Source: Aureimonas ureilytica DSM 18598 = NBRC 106430
Lineage (GTDB): Bacteria > Pseudomonadota > Alphaproteobacteria > Rhizobiales > Rhizobiaceae
DNA length: 64,000 bases
Assembly: GCF_000382705.1 (NCBI RefSeq)
Contig: NZ_ARQE01000001.1
Span: 1-64,000, forward strand
Reading direction: 5' to 3'
Made by a program: the position numbers and the translations under genes. This document shows positions 16,676 through 25,940 of the stretch, in pieces (position 1 is the first letter of the stretch; each line of letters starts with the position of its first letter). A model generated the notes under the pieces. That model saw only the letters and a program-made list of their open reading frames with translations. It ran no database searches and was not told the DNA's origin.

Positions 16676-17236
16676 ATGTCGTTTTTTCCAGTCCGCCCTC
16701 GCAGGAAAGCGCGCAAATCCCCTCAGATTCTGGTGCGCACCCTGCCGGGCGCCCCCCAGAAGGGGATTTTCCAGTTCGGATCGTTGCGGCTTCGCTGCGC
16801 GCTCGGCAAGGGCGGCGTCACGAGCGGCAAGCGCGAGGGCGACGGCGCGACGCCGCTCGCCTCGATGCGCCTTCTTTCGGCCTATCGGCGGCCGGGCGGG
16901 CGCGGCGGCCCGCGCTTCGCGCTGCCGACGCTGCTCACCCATCCCGATGCGGGCTGGTGCGACGCGCCGGGCCACGGCGCCTATAATCGCCCGGTGCGCC
17001 TGCCCTTTCCGGCGAGCGCGGAGCGGATGCGGCGCGAGGACCGGCTCTATGACGGGGTCGTGGTGCTCGACTGGAACGTGACGCGCCGCGCCCGAGGGCT
17101 CGGCAGCGCGATCTTCCTGCATGTGGCGCGGCCGGGCTTCGCGCCGACGGAAGGCTGCGTCGCGCTCACGCGGCGCGATCTCGACCGGCTGGCCCCGCAC
17201 TTGAGGCGCGGCATGCGACTGACGGTCCGACGATAG
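16676..17236 (+). CDS. L,D-transpeptidase (YkuD) family protein
   Basis: A 186-residue protein with a YkuD catalytic domain. The active-site pattern is seen near the C-terminus: His in IFLHVARPGF and the catalytic Cys in APTEGCVAL (about residue 160). Related enzymes form 3-3 crosslinks in peptidoglycan or attach proteins to it. The N-terminus is basic (RPRRKARK) and lacks a convincing signal peptide from the start used (16676), so either export uses another route or the start is wrong. It is divergent from the response regulator with only 79 bp between starts. Confidence 0.78.
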   Translation: MSFFPVRPRRKARKSPQILVRTLPGAPQKGIFQFGSLRLRCALGKGGVTSGKREGDGATPLASMRLLSAYRRPGGRGGPRFALPTLLTHPDAGWCDAPGHGAYNRPVRLPFPASAERMRREDRLYDGVVVLDWNVTRRARGLGSAIFLHVARPGFAPTEGCVALTRRDLDRLAPHLRRGMRLTVRR

Positions 17237-17279
17237 GGCGGAACCTCGCGCGGTCTGGACCTTTTCCAAGGTTGAGACG

Positions 17280-19643
17280 ATGCGACGGAGATCGGCCATG
17301 GAACGCAGCGAGCAACAACCCTTCCCGGTTGTCGAACCCTATGACGAGCCGACCGGCGGCTGGGGTTCGGTCAAGTCGTTGGCGGAAAAGAGCATGGCCG
17401 AAGGGCTCGCCGTCTCGACCATCTGGAACACCTTGTTCAAGCAGAACAAGCCCGACGGCTTCATGTGCGTGTCCTGCTCCTGGGCCAAGCCCGCCGACAG
17501 CCACGCCTTCGAATTCTGCGAGAACGGCGCCAAGGCGACGATCTGGGAGCAGACCAAGAAGCGCACCGACCGCGACTTCTTCTCGCGCCACCGCGTCAGC
17601 GAGCTGCTCGACTGGACCGACCACGATCTGGAGAAGCACGGCCGCCTGACGAGCCCGATGCGCTACGACGCCTCGCTCGATCAATATGTGCCGGTGACCT
17701 GGGAGAGCGCCTTTCGCGAGATCGGCGCCGAGCTGAACAAGCTCGACCCCAAATCCGTGATCTTCTACGCCTCGGGCCGGGCCTCGCTGGAAACGAGCTA
17801 CATGTACCAGCTCTTCGCCCGGGTCTACGGCTCGGCGAACCTGCCCGACTCGTCGAACATGTGCCACGAATCGACCTCGGTCGGCCTGCCCTTGTCGATC
17901 GGCTCGCCGGTCGGCACGGTGCAGTACGAGGACTTCCAGAAGACGGACATGATGTTCTTCTTCGGCCACAACACGGGCACCAACGCGCCGCGCCTTCTTC
18001 ACCCGCTCCAGGAAGCGCGCAAGCGCGGCGTGCCGGTCTATACGTTCAATCCGGTCGAGGAGCGCGGTCTCGTGCGCTTCAAGAACCCGCAGGCGCCGAC
18101 CGAGATGCTGTCCCCCGACGAGGGGACGAAGATGTCGACGGAATATTTCCAGCTGCGCTGCGGCGGCGACATCGCGGCGATGACGGGCATCGCCAAGGCC
18201 GTGCTGGCGCTGGACGATGCGGCGAAGGCGTCCGGCGCCCCACGCGTTCTCGATGTCGAGTTCATCGCCGAGCACGGGCACGGGTTCGAGGAATTCGAGG
18301 CCTATCTGCGCGCGGCCGACTGGAGCGAGATCGAGCGCTGCTCGGGCCTGAAGCGCGAGGATCTGGAAGAGGTCGGGCGCGTCTATGCCCGCTCCAACGC
18401 CGTGATCGCGCATTACGGCATGGGCCTGACGCAGCACCGGCACGGCGTCCAGAACGTGCAGATGCTGGTGAACCTCCTGCTGATGCGCGGCAATATCGGC
18501 AAGCCGGGCGCGGGCATCTCGCCTATCCGAGGCCATTCCAACGTGCAGGGGCAGCGCACGGTCGGCATCACAGAAAAGCCGGAACTCGCCCCGCTCGACA
18601 AGTTCAAGGCCTTCTACGGGTTCGAGCCGCCGCGCGAGAAGGGCAAGGCGACGGTGGAGGCCTGCGAGGGCATTCTCGACGGTTCGGTGAAGGCCTTTAT
18701 CGGCCTCGGCGGCAATTTCTCGCGCGCCGTGCCGGAAACCGAGCTGATCGAGAAGGCGTGGCGCAAGATGCGCCTGCATGTGCAGATCTCCACGAAGCTG
18801 AACCGCAACCATCTTCTGCCGGGCGAAGTCACCTATATCCTGCCCTGCCTCGGGCGCATCGAGCGCGACACGCAGGCGACCGGCGACCAGACCGTGTCGA
18901 TGGAGGATTCCACCGCCTGCATCCACGGCTCCAAGGGCTGGCGCCCGCCGGCTTCGCCCGAGCTTCTGTCCGAGCCCAAGATCGTCGCCGAACTCGCCAA
19001 GACCACTGTGCCCGGCCGCTCCACGATCCCGTGGGACGATTGGGTGGCCGATTATTCGCGCGTGCGCGACGAGATCGAGCGCGCCTATCCCGACGACTTC
19101 AAGGACTTCAACGCGCGCTTCCTCCAGCCCGGCGGCTTCCACCGCGACCTGCCGGCCTGCAAGCGCGTGTGGAAGACGGAGAGCAAGAAGGCGAACTTCC
19201 TGGTGCCGGAGGGCTTCGACACCGACCCCGACATCGATGTCGAGGGCCGCGACGTCTTCAAGCTGATGACGCTGCGCTCCAACGACCAGTTCAACACGAC
19301 GGTCTATGGCTATGACGACCGCCTGCGGGGCATTTCCGGCTCGCGCATGGTGCTTCTGATGAACGCCGAGGACATGCAGCGCCTCGGCCTGCGCGATCAG
19401 GACCTGATCGATCTCGAAACCCATGCGGACGATGGCGTCGAGCGGCGCGTCGAGGGCTTGCGGGTGCATTCCTACAAGCTGCCGAAAGGCGATGTCGGCG
19501 GCTATTATCCCGAGCTGAACAAGCTGATCCCGCTCTGGCACCACGAGAAGACGGCGCATGTTCCCGCCGCCAAATCCGTGCCGGTGCGCGTGTCGCGCAG
19601 CAAGGGCGAGACGGGCGCGACGCGCGCCGCCGAGCCGGCCTGA
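17280..19643 (+). CDS. FdhF/YdeP-family molybdopterin oxidoreductase
   Basis: A 787-residue molybdopterin-binding oxidoreductase of the YdeP/FdhF type. An N-terminal cysteine group (MCVSC near residue 62, FCENGAKA about 15 residues on) may hold an Fe-S cluster. The metal-ligand position is cysteine (SNMCHESTS, near 195), not selenocysteine. RGHSNVQGQ and the C-terminal molydopterin dinucleotide domain (about 660-760) follow. YdeP is linked to acid resistance in E. coli; the substrate is unknown. No fdhD or small subunit is adjacent. ATG 17298, preceded by GGAG, is an equally good start and would remove six residues. Confidence 0.85.
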   Translation: MRRRSAMERSEQQPFPVVEPYDEPTGGWGSVKSLAEKSMAEGLAVSTIWNTLFKQNKPDGFMCVSCSWAKPADSHAFEFCENGAKATIWEQTKKRTDRDFFSRHRVSELLDWTDHDLEKHGRLTSPMRYDASLDQYVPVTWESAFREIGAELNKLDPKSVIFYASGRASLETSYMYQLFARVYGSANLPDSSNMCHESTSVGLPLSIGSPVGTVQYEDFQKTDMMFFFGHNTGTNAPRLLHPLQEARKRGVPVYTFNPVEERGLVRFKNPQAPTEMLSPDEGTKMSTEYFQLRCGGDIAAMTGIAKAVLALDDAAKASGAPRVLDVEFIAEHGHGFEEFEAYLRAADWSEIERCSGLKREDLEEVGRVYARSNAVIAHYGMGLTQHRHGVQNVQMLVNLLLMRGNIGKPGAGISPIRGHSNVQGQRTVGITEKPELAPLDKFKAFYGFEPPREKGKATVEACEGILDGSVKAFIGLGGNFSRAVPETELIEKAWRKMRLHVQISTKLNRNHLLPGEVTYILPCLGRIERDTQATGDQTVSMEDSTACIHGSKGWRPPASPELLSEPKIVAELAKTTVPGRSTIPWDDWVADYSRVRDEIERAYPDDFKDFNARFLQPGGFHRDLPACKRVWKTESKKANFLVPEGFDTDPDIDVEGRDVFKLMTLRSNDQFNTTVYGYDDRLRGISGSRMVLLMNAEDMQRLGLRDQDLIDLETHADDGVERRVEGLRVHSYKLPKGDVGGYYPELNKLIPLWHHEKTAHVPAAKSVPVRVSRSKGETGATRAAEPA

Positions 19644-19649
19644 CAGAGC

Positions 19650-19683
19650 GCGCCCCGCCCTCTCGCGAGAGCGGGCGGGGCGC
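19650..19683 (+). terminator. Hairpin after the YdeP-family gene
   Basis: Arms GCGCCCCGCCC (19650-19660) and its complement (19673-19683) enclose a further self-complementary centre, 7 nt after the stop codon, followed by TTGTG. It is a strong stem but has a poor U-run. It lies between two convergent genes. Confidence 0.55.
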
Positions 19684-19737
19684 TTGTGACTTGGCGGAGC
19701 GTGCGCCACGCTTCGCCGGGTCGCTGGCCGGGCGAGG

Positions 19738-20631
19738 TCAGAACCCGGCGTGGGTCTCGCTCGCGCGGCCCGCTTCCGCGCCGACATGGGCGGGGAGCGA
19801 CAGCCGGGCCGGCGCGCCGCCCGCAAAGGAGCGCAGCGTCACCACGAGATGATCGCGCGCGAAGCCGCTTTCGCCGCGCCGCGACAGGCCCGGCAGGCCG
19901 TGCGGCGAGATCACCGTGATCTCGGCGCAGGATTCCCCGCTGCGCGAGGCCATGTCGAAGCTCACGCGGTCGCCCGCGCCGTCGCGCAGCATCTCGCAGG
20001 CCTGCGTCAGGGCCAGGAAATTTTCGCCCAGCGCCGGCTGCACCCGCCCTTCGCGCCCGAAGGGGCGGAACAGCGTTCGCGTGTGAAGGAGGTCGTCGGC
20101 GGTCATGTTGGCAAAGCGCAGGCGCAGCGTCGGGTCGAGCAGCATGATGCCGTAGGGCAGCGGGTCCCACAGCTCGCTCAGCGTCGCGCCGTCCAGCTCG
20201 CCGCCGCCCTGCAGCGCGAGGCAGGTGCGGAAGGCCGGGAGGAGGGTCGGCATCGCGGCGGCCAGTCGCCGCTGCGCCTCGCCGGCGGAACGGCCGCCAT
20301 CGGCGCGGTTCGACCAGAGCTCGATCCGCCAGACGCCGTGAAGGGTCCGCGCCAGGGTCAGCGAGGCGGCGGAGGACGGCGGCACCGCATGAGGCGAGGC
20401 CATGAAGTCGGTCGCCCCGGACACCGCGCTCCACGGATTGAGACGAATCGTCGGCGCGCCGCTGTGATGAGGGTGGAAGGCGATGTGGCAGCCGCCGGGC
20501 GCCAAAGGCTCGGCCAGGGCGTGGGCGACCTTGCCCCACAGCCGGACCTCGAAGGTCGCCTCTCGCATCGCATCCGAGAGGGAAGCGAGGCACAACTCGG
20601 GCTCGAACGGGACAGTCGCGAAATGGCTCAT
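19738..20631 (-). CDS. PAS-like domain protein of unknown function
   Basis: A 297-residue protein. The central part (about residues 155-230) resembles a PAS domain of the kind found in LuxR-type regulators (LPYGIMLLDPTLRLRFAN), and the C-terminal 60 residues fit the rest of that fold. No helix-turn-helix, kinase or GGDEF domain follows, so it looks like a sensor lacking its output, either a stand-alone adaptor or a shortened regulator. ATG 20629-20631 (MSHFATVPF) is preferred; the open frame runs 63 codons further upstream into the rpmI promoter region. The ligand is unknown. Confidence 0.6.
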   Translation of the reverse strand: MSHFATVPFEPELCLASLSDAMREATFEVRLWGKVAHALAEPLAPGGCHIAFHPHHSGAPTIRLNPWSAVSGATDFMASPHAVPPSSAASLTLARTLHGVWRIELWSNRADGGRSAGEAQRRLAAAMPTLLPAFRTCLALQGGGELDGATLSELWDPLPYGIMLLDPTLRLRFANMTADDLLHTRTLFRPFGREGRVQPALGENFLALTQACEMLRDGAGDRVSFDMASRSGESCAEITVISPHGLPGLSRRGESGFARDHLVVTLRSFAGGAPARLSLPAHVGAEAGRASETHAGF

Positions 20632-20935
20632 GAAAACAATCGATTCCACAAGCTCGTTAGCTGCACAACGAGGGGACCACACTCTTGAGACGATAAGATG
20701 GGTTATTGGGATATTTTGGCTTGAAAAGTGATCGACACGACCCAGGCAACGATTGGGGTTGCATCCCGTGCGCCTCGCCTTTATAAGCCGCCCGTTCGTA
20801 TGAACCGGCCGGCAGGGCATGCCGTGCCTGTTCGAATGCTGACGCGACCTTCGAGATCCTTCGATGCGTGGCTGGCACGACCCTGCAAGGGGGCGGCGTC
20901 CGGCCTGTTCGCGGTCCTATACCCAGGAGAGCAAA
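20632..20935. other. Divergent leader region upstream of rpmI
   Basis: 304 bp without a gene. The first about 120 bp is relatively AT-rich and should hold the promoter of the PAS-like gene on the minus strand. The right half holds the rpmI promoter (20759-20787) and a leader of roughly 140 nt. An L20-type autoregulatory leader is possible but I could not define a structure. Confidence 0.5.
20759..20787 (+). promoter_or_regulatory. Sigma-70-type promoter of rpmI-rplT
   Basis: TTGCAT (20759-20764) and TATAAG (20782-20787) are separated by exactly 17 bp, about 150 bp upstream of rpmI, on the correct strand and in a region without coding capacity. This is a close match to the housekeeping consensus and fits a highly expressed ribosomal operon. 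Confidence 0.65.
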
Positions 20936-21136
20936 ATGCCCAAGATGAAGACCAAGTCGGCCGCCAAGAAGCGGTTCCGCATGACCGCCTCGGGCAAGGT
21001 CAAGGCGGGTGCCGCCGGCAAGCGCCACGGCATGATCAAGCGCTCCAACGACTTCATCCGCAACGCGCGCGGGACGATGATCCTCAGCGAAGCCGATACG
21101 AAGATCGTCAAAGTCTACATGCCCTACAACCGCTAA
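20936..21136 (+). CDS. rpmI: 50S ribosomal protein L35
   Basis: A 66-residue, strongly basic protein with the L35 pattern [15 protein letters not shown] at the N-terminus and KRHGMIKRS in the middle. It is a large-subunit ribosomal protein. AGGAG lies 6 nt before the ATG. rplT follows after 40 bp, as in most bacteria; infC, often the first gene of this operon, is not here. Confidence 0.97.
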   Translation: MPKMKTKSAAKKRFRMTASGKVKAGAAGKRHGMIKRSNDFIRNARGTMILSEADTKIVKVYMPYNR

Positions 21137-21176
21137 GCGGTTCGAAGGCCTCACGATTTTTTAAGGAGACAAGATC

Positions 21177-21596
21177 ATGGCACGCGTCAAGCGGGGCGTT
21201 ACGTCCCACGCCAAGCACAAGAAGACCCTGAAGGCTGCCAAGGGCTTCTACGGTCGTCGCAAGAACACGATCCGCGCCGCCAAGGCTGCGGTGGACCGCT
21301 CCAAGCAGTTCGCCACGCGCGATCGCCGCGCCAAGAAGCGCAACTTCCGCGCTCTCTGGATCCAGCGCATCAACGCTGGCGTGCGCGAGCACGGCCTGAC
21401 CTACGCGCGCTTCATCGACGGTCTGAACAAGGCCGGGATCGAAGTCGACCGCAAGGTCCTGTCGGACATCGCGATCCACGAGCCCGAGGCCTTCACGGCC
21501 CTGGTCGAGCAGGCCAAGACGGCGCTCGCCTACATCAAGGACGGCCAGTTCCCGGGCGCTTACGAGCGCGCCGTGGGCGAGAAGCAGGCCGCCTGA
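21177..21596 (+). CDS. rplT: 50S ribosomal protein L20
   Basis: A 139-residue L20, with the typical [16 protein letters not shown] start, the [10 protein letters not shown] basic helix that threads into 23S rRNA, and the [19 protein letters not shown] core. It is required for early assembly of the large subunit and in many bacteria represses its own operon. AAGGAG sits 9 nt before the ATG. A strong hairpin terminator follows the stop. Confidence 0.97.
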   Translation: MARVKRGVTSHAKHKKTLKAAKGFYGRRKNTIRAAKAAVDRSKQFATRDRRAKKRNFRALWIQRINAGVREHGLTYARFIDGLNKAGIEVDRKVLSDIAIHEPEAFTALVEQAKTALAYIKDGQFPGAYERAVGEKQAA

Positions 21597-21630
21597 TCGG
21601 CGCTTGAGCGCTTTTCCAGACGCCTTTCCA

Positions 21631-21665
21631 AAGGCCCGCCCGGCATCCGCCCGGGCGGGCCTTTT
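21631..21665 (+). terminator. Intrinsic terminator after rplT
   Basis: A 13-bp GC-rich stem (AAGGCCCGCCCGG at 21631-21643, complement at 21651-21663) with a 7-nt loop, followed by TTTT overlap, about 35 nt after the rplT stop. It is a good Rho-independent terminator separating rpmI-rplT from pheS. Confidence 0.8.
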
Positions 21666-21845
21666 CGCGTGGCGCGCCGGCATCGCGCGCTTTGCGGGCC
21701 GAAGGCTTGCGTCGCCCGGTCCGCGCTTCTAGGAAGGCGGCTGAAACGCGTTCGCGCCGCCCGCCCTGCCATAGAGCGCATCCCGGCGCGCCCCAGCCTG
21801 CCCGGCGCGGTTTGCCCCGCGCCCGTTCCAAGGAGTTCAACGGCC

Positions 21846-22928
21846 GTGACGGATCTCGACCAGCTCGAACGGCGCTTCGGCGAGGATATCGACGCCGCTT
21901 CCGACGAGGCCGCGCTGGAGGCCGTGCGCCTCAGCGCGCTCGGCAAGAAGGGCGAGATTTCCGAGCTCCTGAAAGGGCTCGGCAAGATGAGCCCCGACGA
22001 GCGCCGCGACCAGGGCCCGCGCCTCAACGGCCTGCGCGACCGCGTCCAGGCCCGCCTCACCGAGAAGCGCGACGCGCTGGCGGAGGCTGCCATCTCGGCG
22101 CGCCTCGCCGCCGAGCGCCTCGACGTCACGCTGCCGCTGCGCTCCAGCCCCCTGTCGCGCGGGCGCGTCCATCCGATCAGCCAGGTCGTGGACGAGATCA
22201 CCGCGATCTTCGCCGACATGGGTTTCTCGATCGCCGAAGGGCCGGACATCGAGACCGACCATTACAATTTCACCGCGCTGAACTTCCCCGAAGGCCATCC
22301 GGCGCGCGAGATGCACGACACGTTCTTCCTCCAGGCGCCCGAGGGCGGCGAGCGTCGCCTGCTGCGCACGCACACCTCGCCCGTGCAGATCCGCACGATG
22401 GAGGCGCAAAGGCCGCCGATCCGCATCGTCATCCCCGGCAAGACCTACCGGCAGGATTCCGACGCGACCCACACGCCGATGTTCCACCAGGTGGAAGGGC
22501 TCGTGATCGACAAGTCGGCCAATATCGCCAACATGAAGTGGGTGCTGACCGAGTTCTGCAAGGCCTTCTTCGAGGTGCCCTCGCTCCGGATGCGCTTCCG
22601 GCCGAGCTTCTTCCCCTTCACCGAGCCCTCCATGGAGGTCGACATCCAGTGCGACCGCTCCGGTTCCGAAGTGCGCTTCGGCGAGGGCACGGACTGGATG
22701 GAGATCCTGGGCTGCGGCATGGTTCACCCCAACGTCCTGCGCGGCGTCGGGCTCGACCCCGACGAGTATCAGGGCTTCGCCTGGGGCATGGGCATCGACC
22801 GCATCGCCATGCTGAAATACGGCATGCCCGATCTGCGTGCCTTCTTCGACGCCGACTCGCGCTGGATCGAGCATTACGGGTTCCGCCCGCTCGACCTGCC
22901 GACCCTGTTCGGCGGCCTTAGCAGCTGA
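21846..22928 (+). CDS. pheS: Phenylalanine-tRNA ligase alpha subunit
   Basis: A 360-residue alpha subunit carrying the catalytic core. The N-terminal coiled coil (1-100) binds tRNA; class II motif 2 ([23 protein letters not shown]) and motif 3 ([17 protein letters not shown]) are intact. The start is GTG at 21846 with AAGGAG 12 nt upstream; the frame is open earlier but the product then exceeds the family length of about 360. A short protein gene lies between it and pheT. Confidence 0.95.
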   Translation: MTDLDQLERRFGEDIDAASDEAALEAVRLSALGKKGEISELLKGLGKMSPDERRDQGPRLNGLRDRVQARLTEKRDALAEAAISARLAAERLDVTLPLRSSPLSRGRVHPISQVVDEITAIFADMGFSIAEGPDIETDHYNFTALNFPEGHPAREMHDTFFLQAPEGGERRLLRTHTSPVQIRTMEAQRPPIRIVIPGKTYRQDSDATHTPMFHQVEGLVIDKSANIANMKWVLTEFCKAFFEVPSLRMRFRPSFFPFTEPSMEVDIQCDRSGSEVRFGEGTDWMEILGCGMVHPNVLRGVGLDPDEYQGFAWGMGIDRIAMLKYGMPDLRAFFDADSRWIEHYGFRPLDLPTLFGGLSS

Positions 22929-22993
22929 GCTGACGGGGGCGGTTCGTCCGCCCCGGCAAACTAGACATCGCAACCCGACGAGAACAGGACGCC

Positions 22994-23407
22994 ATGGCCC
23001 GGACCGCCGCAGACACCGCCCGCTTCGCCGTCGTGGAGACGATTTCGGTCCTGGCCGGGGGCGTGATCGGCACGCTCGCCACGGCCCTGTTCGGCTGGCT
23101 CTTCCTGTCGCTCGACTTTGCCGGCATCGCCACCTCGCCGGGATTCTACGTTCTCGGCGTGGTGACCGTGGCGCTCTTCGCCCTGTTCTACGCCAAGCTG
23201 CCGGGCACGCCGGCGACGCTTCTGTCGCTCGGCGTCGGCGTTGCGCTGCCGGTCGTGATCGTGCGCTTCGCCTTCGACCGTTCCGACACGTTCGCGACGC
23301 TCGTCGTGCTTGAACTCGCCTTCGCCATCGTGGCGCTGTCGGTCTACCGCTTCGTCCATGCCAGCGGCCTCGTGCGCCGCGCCGCCGACGCGGCGGACGG
23401 GCGCTGA
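22994..23407 (+). CDS. Small four-helix membrane protein between pheS and pheT
   Basis: A 137-residue hypothetical protein with four probable transmembrane helices (about residues 14-38, 48-66, 72-92 and 100-122) and a basic C-terminus. I do not recognise the family. It sits in the same direction between pheS (65 bp upstream) and pheT (61 bp downstream), so it is almost certainly co-transcribed with both synthetase subunits. Whether the placement has functional meaning is unclear. Confidence 0.75.
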   Translation: MARTAADTARFAVVETISVLAGGVIGTLATALFGWLFLSLDFAGIATSPGFYVLGVVTVALFALFYAKLPGTPATLLSLGVGVALPVVIVRFAFDRSDTFATLVVLELAFAIVALSVYRFVHASGLVRRAADAADGR

Positions 23408-23468
23408 TCCGAGCCCTTCTTCTTTCGCCGCATTTCCCGCCGCCGTTTCCAATTCCGTTAGGCCCGTC

Positions 23469-25886
23469 ATGAAGTTCACCCTGTCCTGGCTGAAGGACCA
23501 TCTCGACACCGACGCCACGCTGGAAGAGATCGCCGAGCGCCTGACCTCGATCGGCCTCGAGGTCGAAAGCCTCGACACCAAGGCGGCGCTGCGGCCCTTC
23601 ACCATCGCCCGCGTGCTCGACGCCAAGCGCCACCCGGACGCCGACAAGCTCCAGGTGCTGAGCGTCGATGCCGGCCCGGACGTCAACGGCGGCAAGCCGC
23701 TCCAGGTCGTGTGCGGCGCGCCCAACGCCCGCGCCGGGCTCGTCGGCGTTCTCGGCCTGCCGGGCGCCTATGTGCCGGGCCTCGACGTGACGCTCGGCGT
23801 CGGCAAGATTCGCGGCGTCGAGAGCTTCGGCATGATGTGCTCGGAGCGCGAGCTCGAACTCTCCGACGAGCACAACGGCATTATCGACCTGCCCGAGACC
23901 GCGCCGGTCGGCACCGCCTTCGCCGACTATGCGGGCCTGTCCGATCCGGTGATCGAGATCAACCTGACGCCGAACCGCCCGGATGCGACGGGCGTCGCCG
24001 GCATCGCGCGCGATCTGGCCGCCTCCGGCCTCGGCCGGCTTAAGACGCCCGCCGTCGAGCGCATCGAGGGCGAGGGCGACTGCCCGGTCGCGGTGCATGT
24101 CGAGAGCGCGACCTGCCGGGGCTTCGCGCTGCGGCTCGTGCGCGGCGTCAAGAACGGCCCCTCGCCCGAGTGGATGCAGAAGCGCCTGCGCGCCATCGGC
24201 CTTCGCCCGATCAACGCGCTGGTGGACATCACCAATTACATCACCTTCGACCGGGGCCGCCCGCTTCACGTGTTCGACGCGAAGAAGGTGACGGGCGACC
24301 TCACCGTGCGCGCGGCCAAGCCCGGCGAGGAACTCGCAGGGCTCAACGGCAAGACCTACACGCTCGATCCGAGCGTCTGCGTCGTCGCCGACGAGCATGG
24401 CGCCGAGTCGATCGGCGGCATCATGGGCGGCGAGGCTTCGGGCTGCGACGAGACCACCACCGACGTTCTCATCGAATCGGCCAATTGGGAGCCGATCGAC
24501 ATCGCCCGCGCCGGCCGCTCCCTGGGCATCATCACCGACGCGCGCTATCGCTTCGAGCGCGGCGTCGATCCGTTCCTGATCGAGCCGGGCCTCGATCTGG
24601 CGACCCGCCTCGTGCTCGACCTGTGCGGCGGCGCGCCGACGCGCCGCACCGTCGCCAAGCTCGCGCCCTTCGAGCCCCGGCAGTTCGACTTCCCCTTCAC
24701 CGAGGTGAAGCGCCTGACCGGCCTCGAGGTCGAGACCGACAGGCAGATCGCGCTTCTCGAAACGCTCGGCTTCACCGTGGAGCGCGAGGGCGAGGCGCGC
24801 GCCCGCGTCACCGCGCCGTCCTGGCGGCCGGATATCGAGGGCAAGGCCGATCTCGTGGAAGAGGTCATGCGTCTCGTCGGCGTGGACCATATCGAGCCGC
24901 AGCCCTTGCCGCGCCTGTCCGGCGTCAACGGGCGCATCCTGACGCAGGCGCAGCTGCGCGACCGCGCCGCGCGCCGCACGCTCGCCGCGCGCGGGCTCAA
25001 CGAGGCCGTCACCTACTCGTTCCTGTCGGCCTCGGCGGCCGAGGCCTTCGGCGGCGGCACGCCGGCGCTGAAGCTCGAAAACCCGATCGCGGCCGATCTT
25101 TCGGACATGCGCCCCTCGCTTCTGCCGAACCTTCTTCAGGCGGCGCAGCGCAACGCCCAGCGCGGCTTCGGCGACACGGCCCTCTTCGAAGTCGGCGCGA
25201 TCTACCGCTCCGTCGAGCCGGACGGGCAGCGGCGCGTGGCGGGCGGCGTGCGTCGCGGCACGGCGGGTCTCGGCGGCGCGGGCCGCGACTGGAGCGGCCA
25301 TGCGGCCCCGGTCGGCGTGTTCGACGCCAAGGCCGACGCCATCGCCGCGCTGGAAGCGATCGGCGTTCCCGCCGAGCGGCTCCAGTTCGAGACGCCGGCC
25401 AGCGACTGGTATCACCCCGGCCGCTCGGGCCGCATCAAGATGGGGCCGAAGACGGTTCTGGCCGAGTTCGGCGAGTTCCATCCGCGCGTTCTGAAAAGCC
25501 TCGACCTCAACGGCGCCTATGCCGGGTTCGAGGTCTTCCTGGACGAGGCGCCCGAGCCCAAGCGCAAGGCGACGCGCACCAAGCCGGTGCTGCAACTGTC
25601 GAGCTTCCAGCCGGTGCGGCGCGACTTCGCCTTCGTGGTGCCGTCCGAAGTCGAGGCGATCAAGCTCGTGCGCGCGGCCGAGGGCGCCGACAAGAAGCTG
25701 ATCGGCGAGGTCCGCGTGTTCGATATCTTCGAGGGCGCGGCGCTCGGCGAAGGGCGCAAGTCCATCGCCATCGAGGTGACGCTGAAGCCGGCCGACCGCA
25801 CCCTGACCGACGAGGATCTCGACGCGGTGTCGAACAAGATCGTCGCCGCCGTCACCAAGGCGACCGGCGGCACGCTGCGCGCCTAA
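23469..25886 (+). CDS. pheT: Phenylalanine-tRNA ligase beta subunit
   Basis: An 805-residue beta subunit. In order: a tRNA-binding OB fold (about 40-150), B3/B4 editing domain (about 210-380), B5 domain (about 400-475), the inactive class II-like core (about 490-690), and a C-terminal ferredoxin-fold anticodon-binding domain (about 712-805, starting near [14 protein letters not shown]). Length is normal. ATG 23469 begins [12 protein letters not shown], the family start. It pairs with pheS as an (alpha-beta)2 enzyme. A terminator follows. Confidence 0.95.
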   Translation: MKFTLSWLKDHLDTDATLEEIAERLTSIGLEVESLDTKAALRPFTIARVLDAKRHPDADKLQVLSVDAGPDVNGGKPLQVVCGAPNARAGLVGVLGLPGAYVPGLDVTLGVGKIRGVESFGMMCSERELELSDEHNGIIDLPETAPVGTAFADYAGLSDPVIEINLTPNRPDATGVAGIARDLAASGLGRLKTPAVERIEGEGDCPVAVHVESATCRGFALRLVRGVKNGPSPEWMQKRLRAIGLRPINALVDITNYITFDRGRPLHVFDAKKVTGDLTVRAAKPGEELAGLNGKTYTLDPSVCVVADEHGAESIGGIMGGEASGCDETTTDVLIESANWEPIDIARAGRSLGIITDARYRFERGVDPFLIEPGLDLATRLVLDLCGGAPTRRTVAKLAPFEPRQFDFPFTEVKRLTGLEVETDRQIALLETLGFTVEREGEARARVTAPSWRPDIEGKADLVEEVMRLVGVDHIEPQPLPRLSGVNGRILTQAQLRDRAARRTLAARGLNEAVTYSFLSASAAEAFGGGTPALKLENPIAADLSDMRPSLLPNLLQAAQRNAQRGFGDTALFEVGAIYRSVEPDGQRRVAGGVRRGTAGLGGAGRDWSGHAAPVGVFDAKADAIAALEAIGVPAERLQFETPASDWYHPGRSGRIKMGPKTVLAEFGEFHPRVLKSLDLNGAYAGFEVFLDEAPEPKRKATRTKPVLQLSSFQPVRRDFAFVVPSEVEAIKLVRAAEGADKKLIGEVRVFDIFEGAALGEGRKSIAIEVTLKPADRTLTDEDLDAVSNKIVAAVTKATGGTLRA

Positions 25887-25894
25887 AGCCATCC

Positions 25895-25920
25895 AAGGCC
25901 CGCCCCGCGCGGGCCTTTCT
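25895..25920 (+). terminator. Intrinsic terminator after pheT
   Basis: Arms AAGGCCCGC (25895-25903) and GCGGGCCTT (25909-25917), a 5-nt loop and a following TTTCTTC tract, 8 nt after the pheT stop. It ends the pheS-pheT operon. Confidence 0.75.
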
Positions 25921-25940
25921 TCATTTCGGGAGGCATAGCC

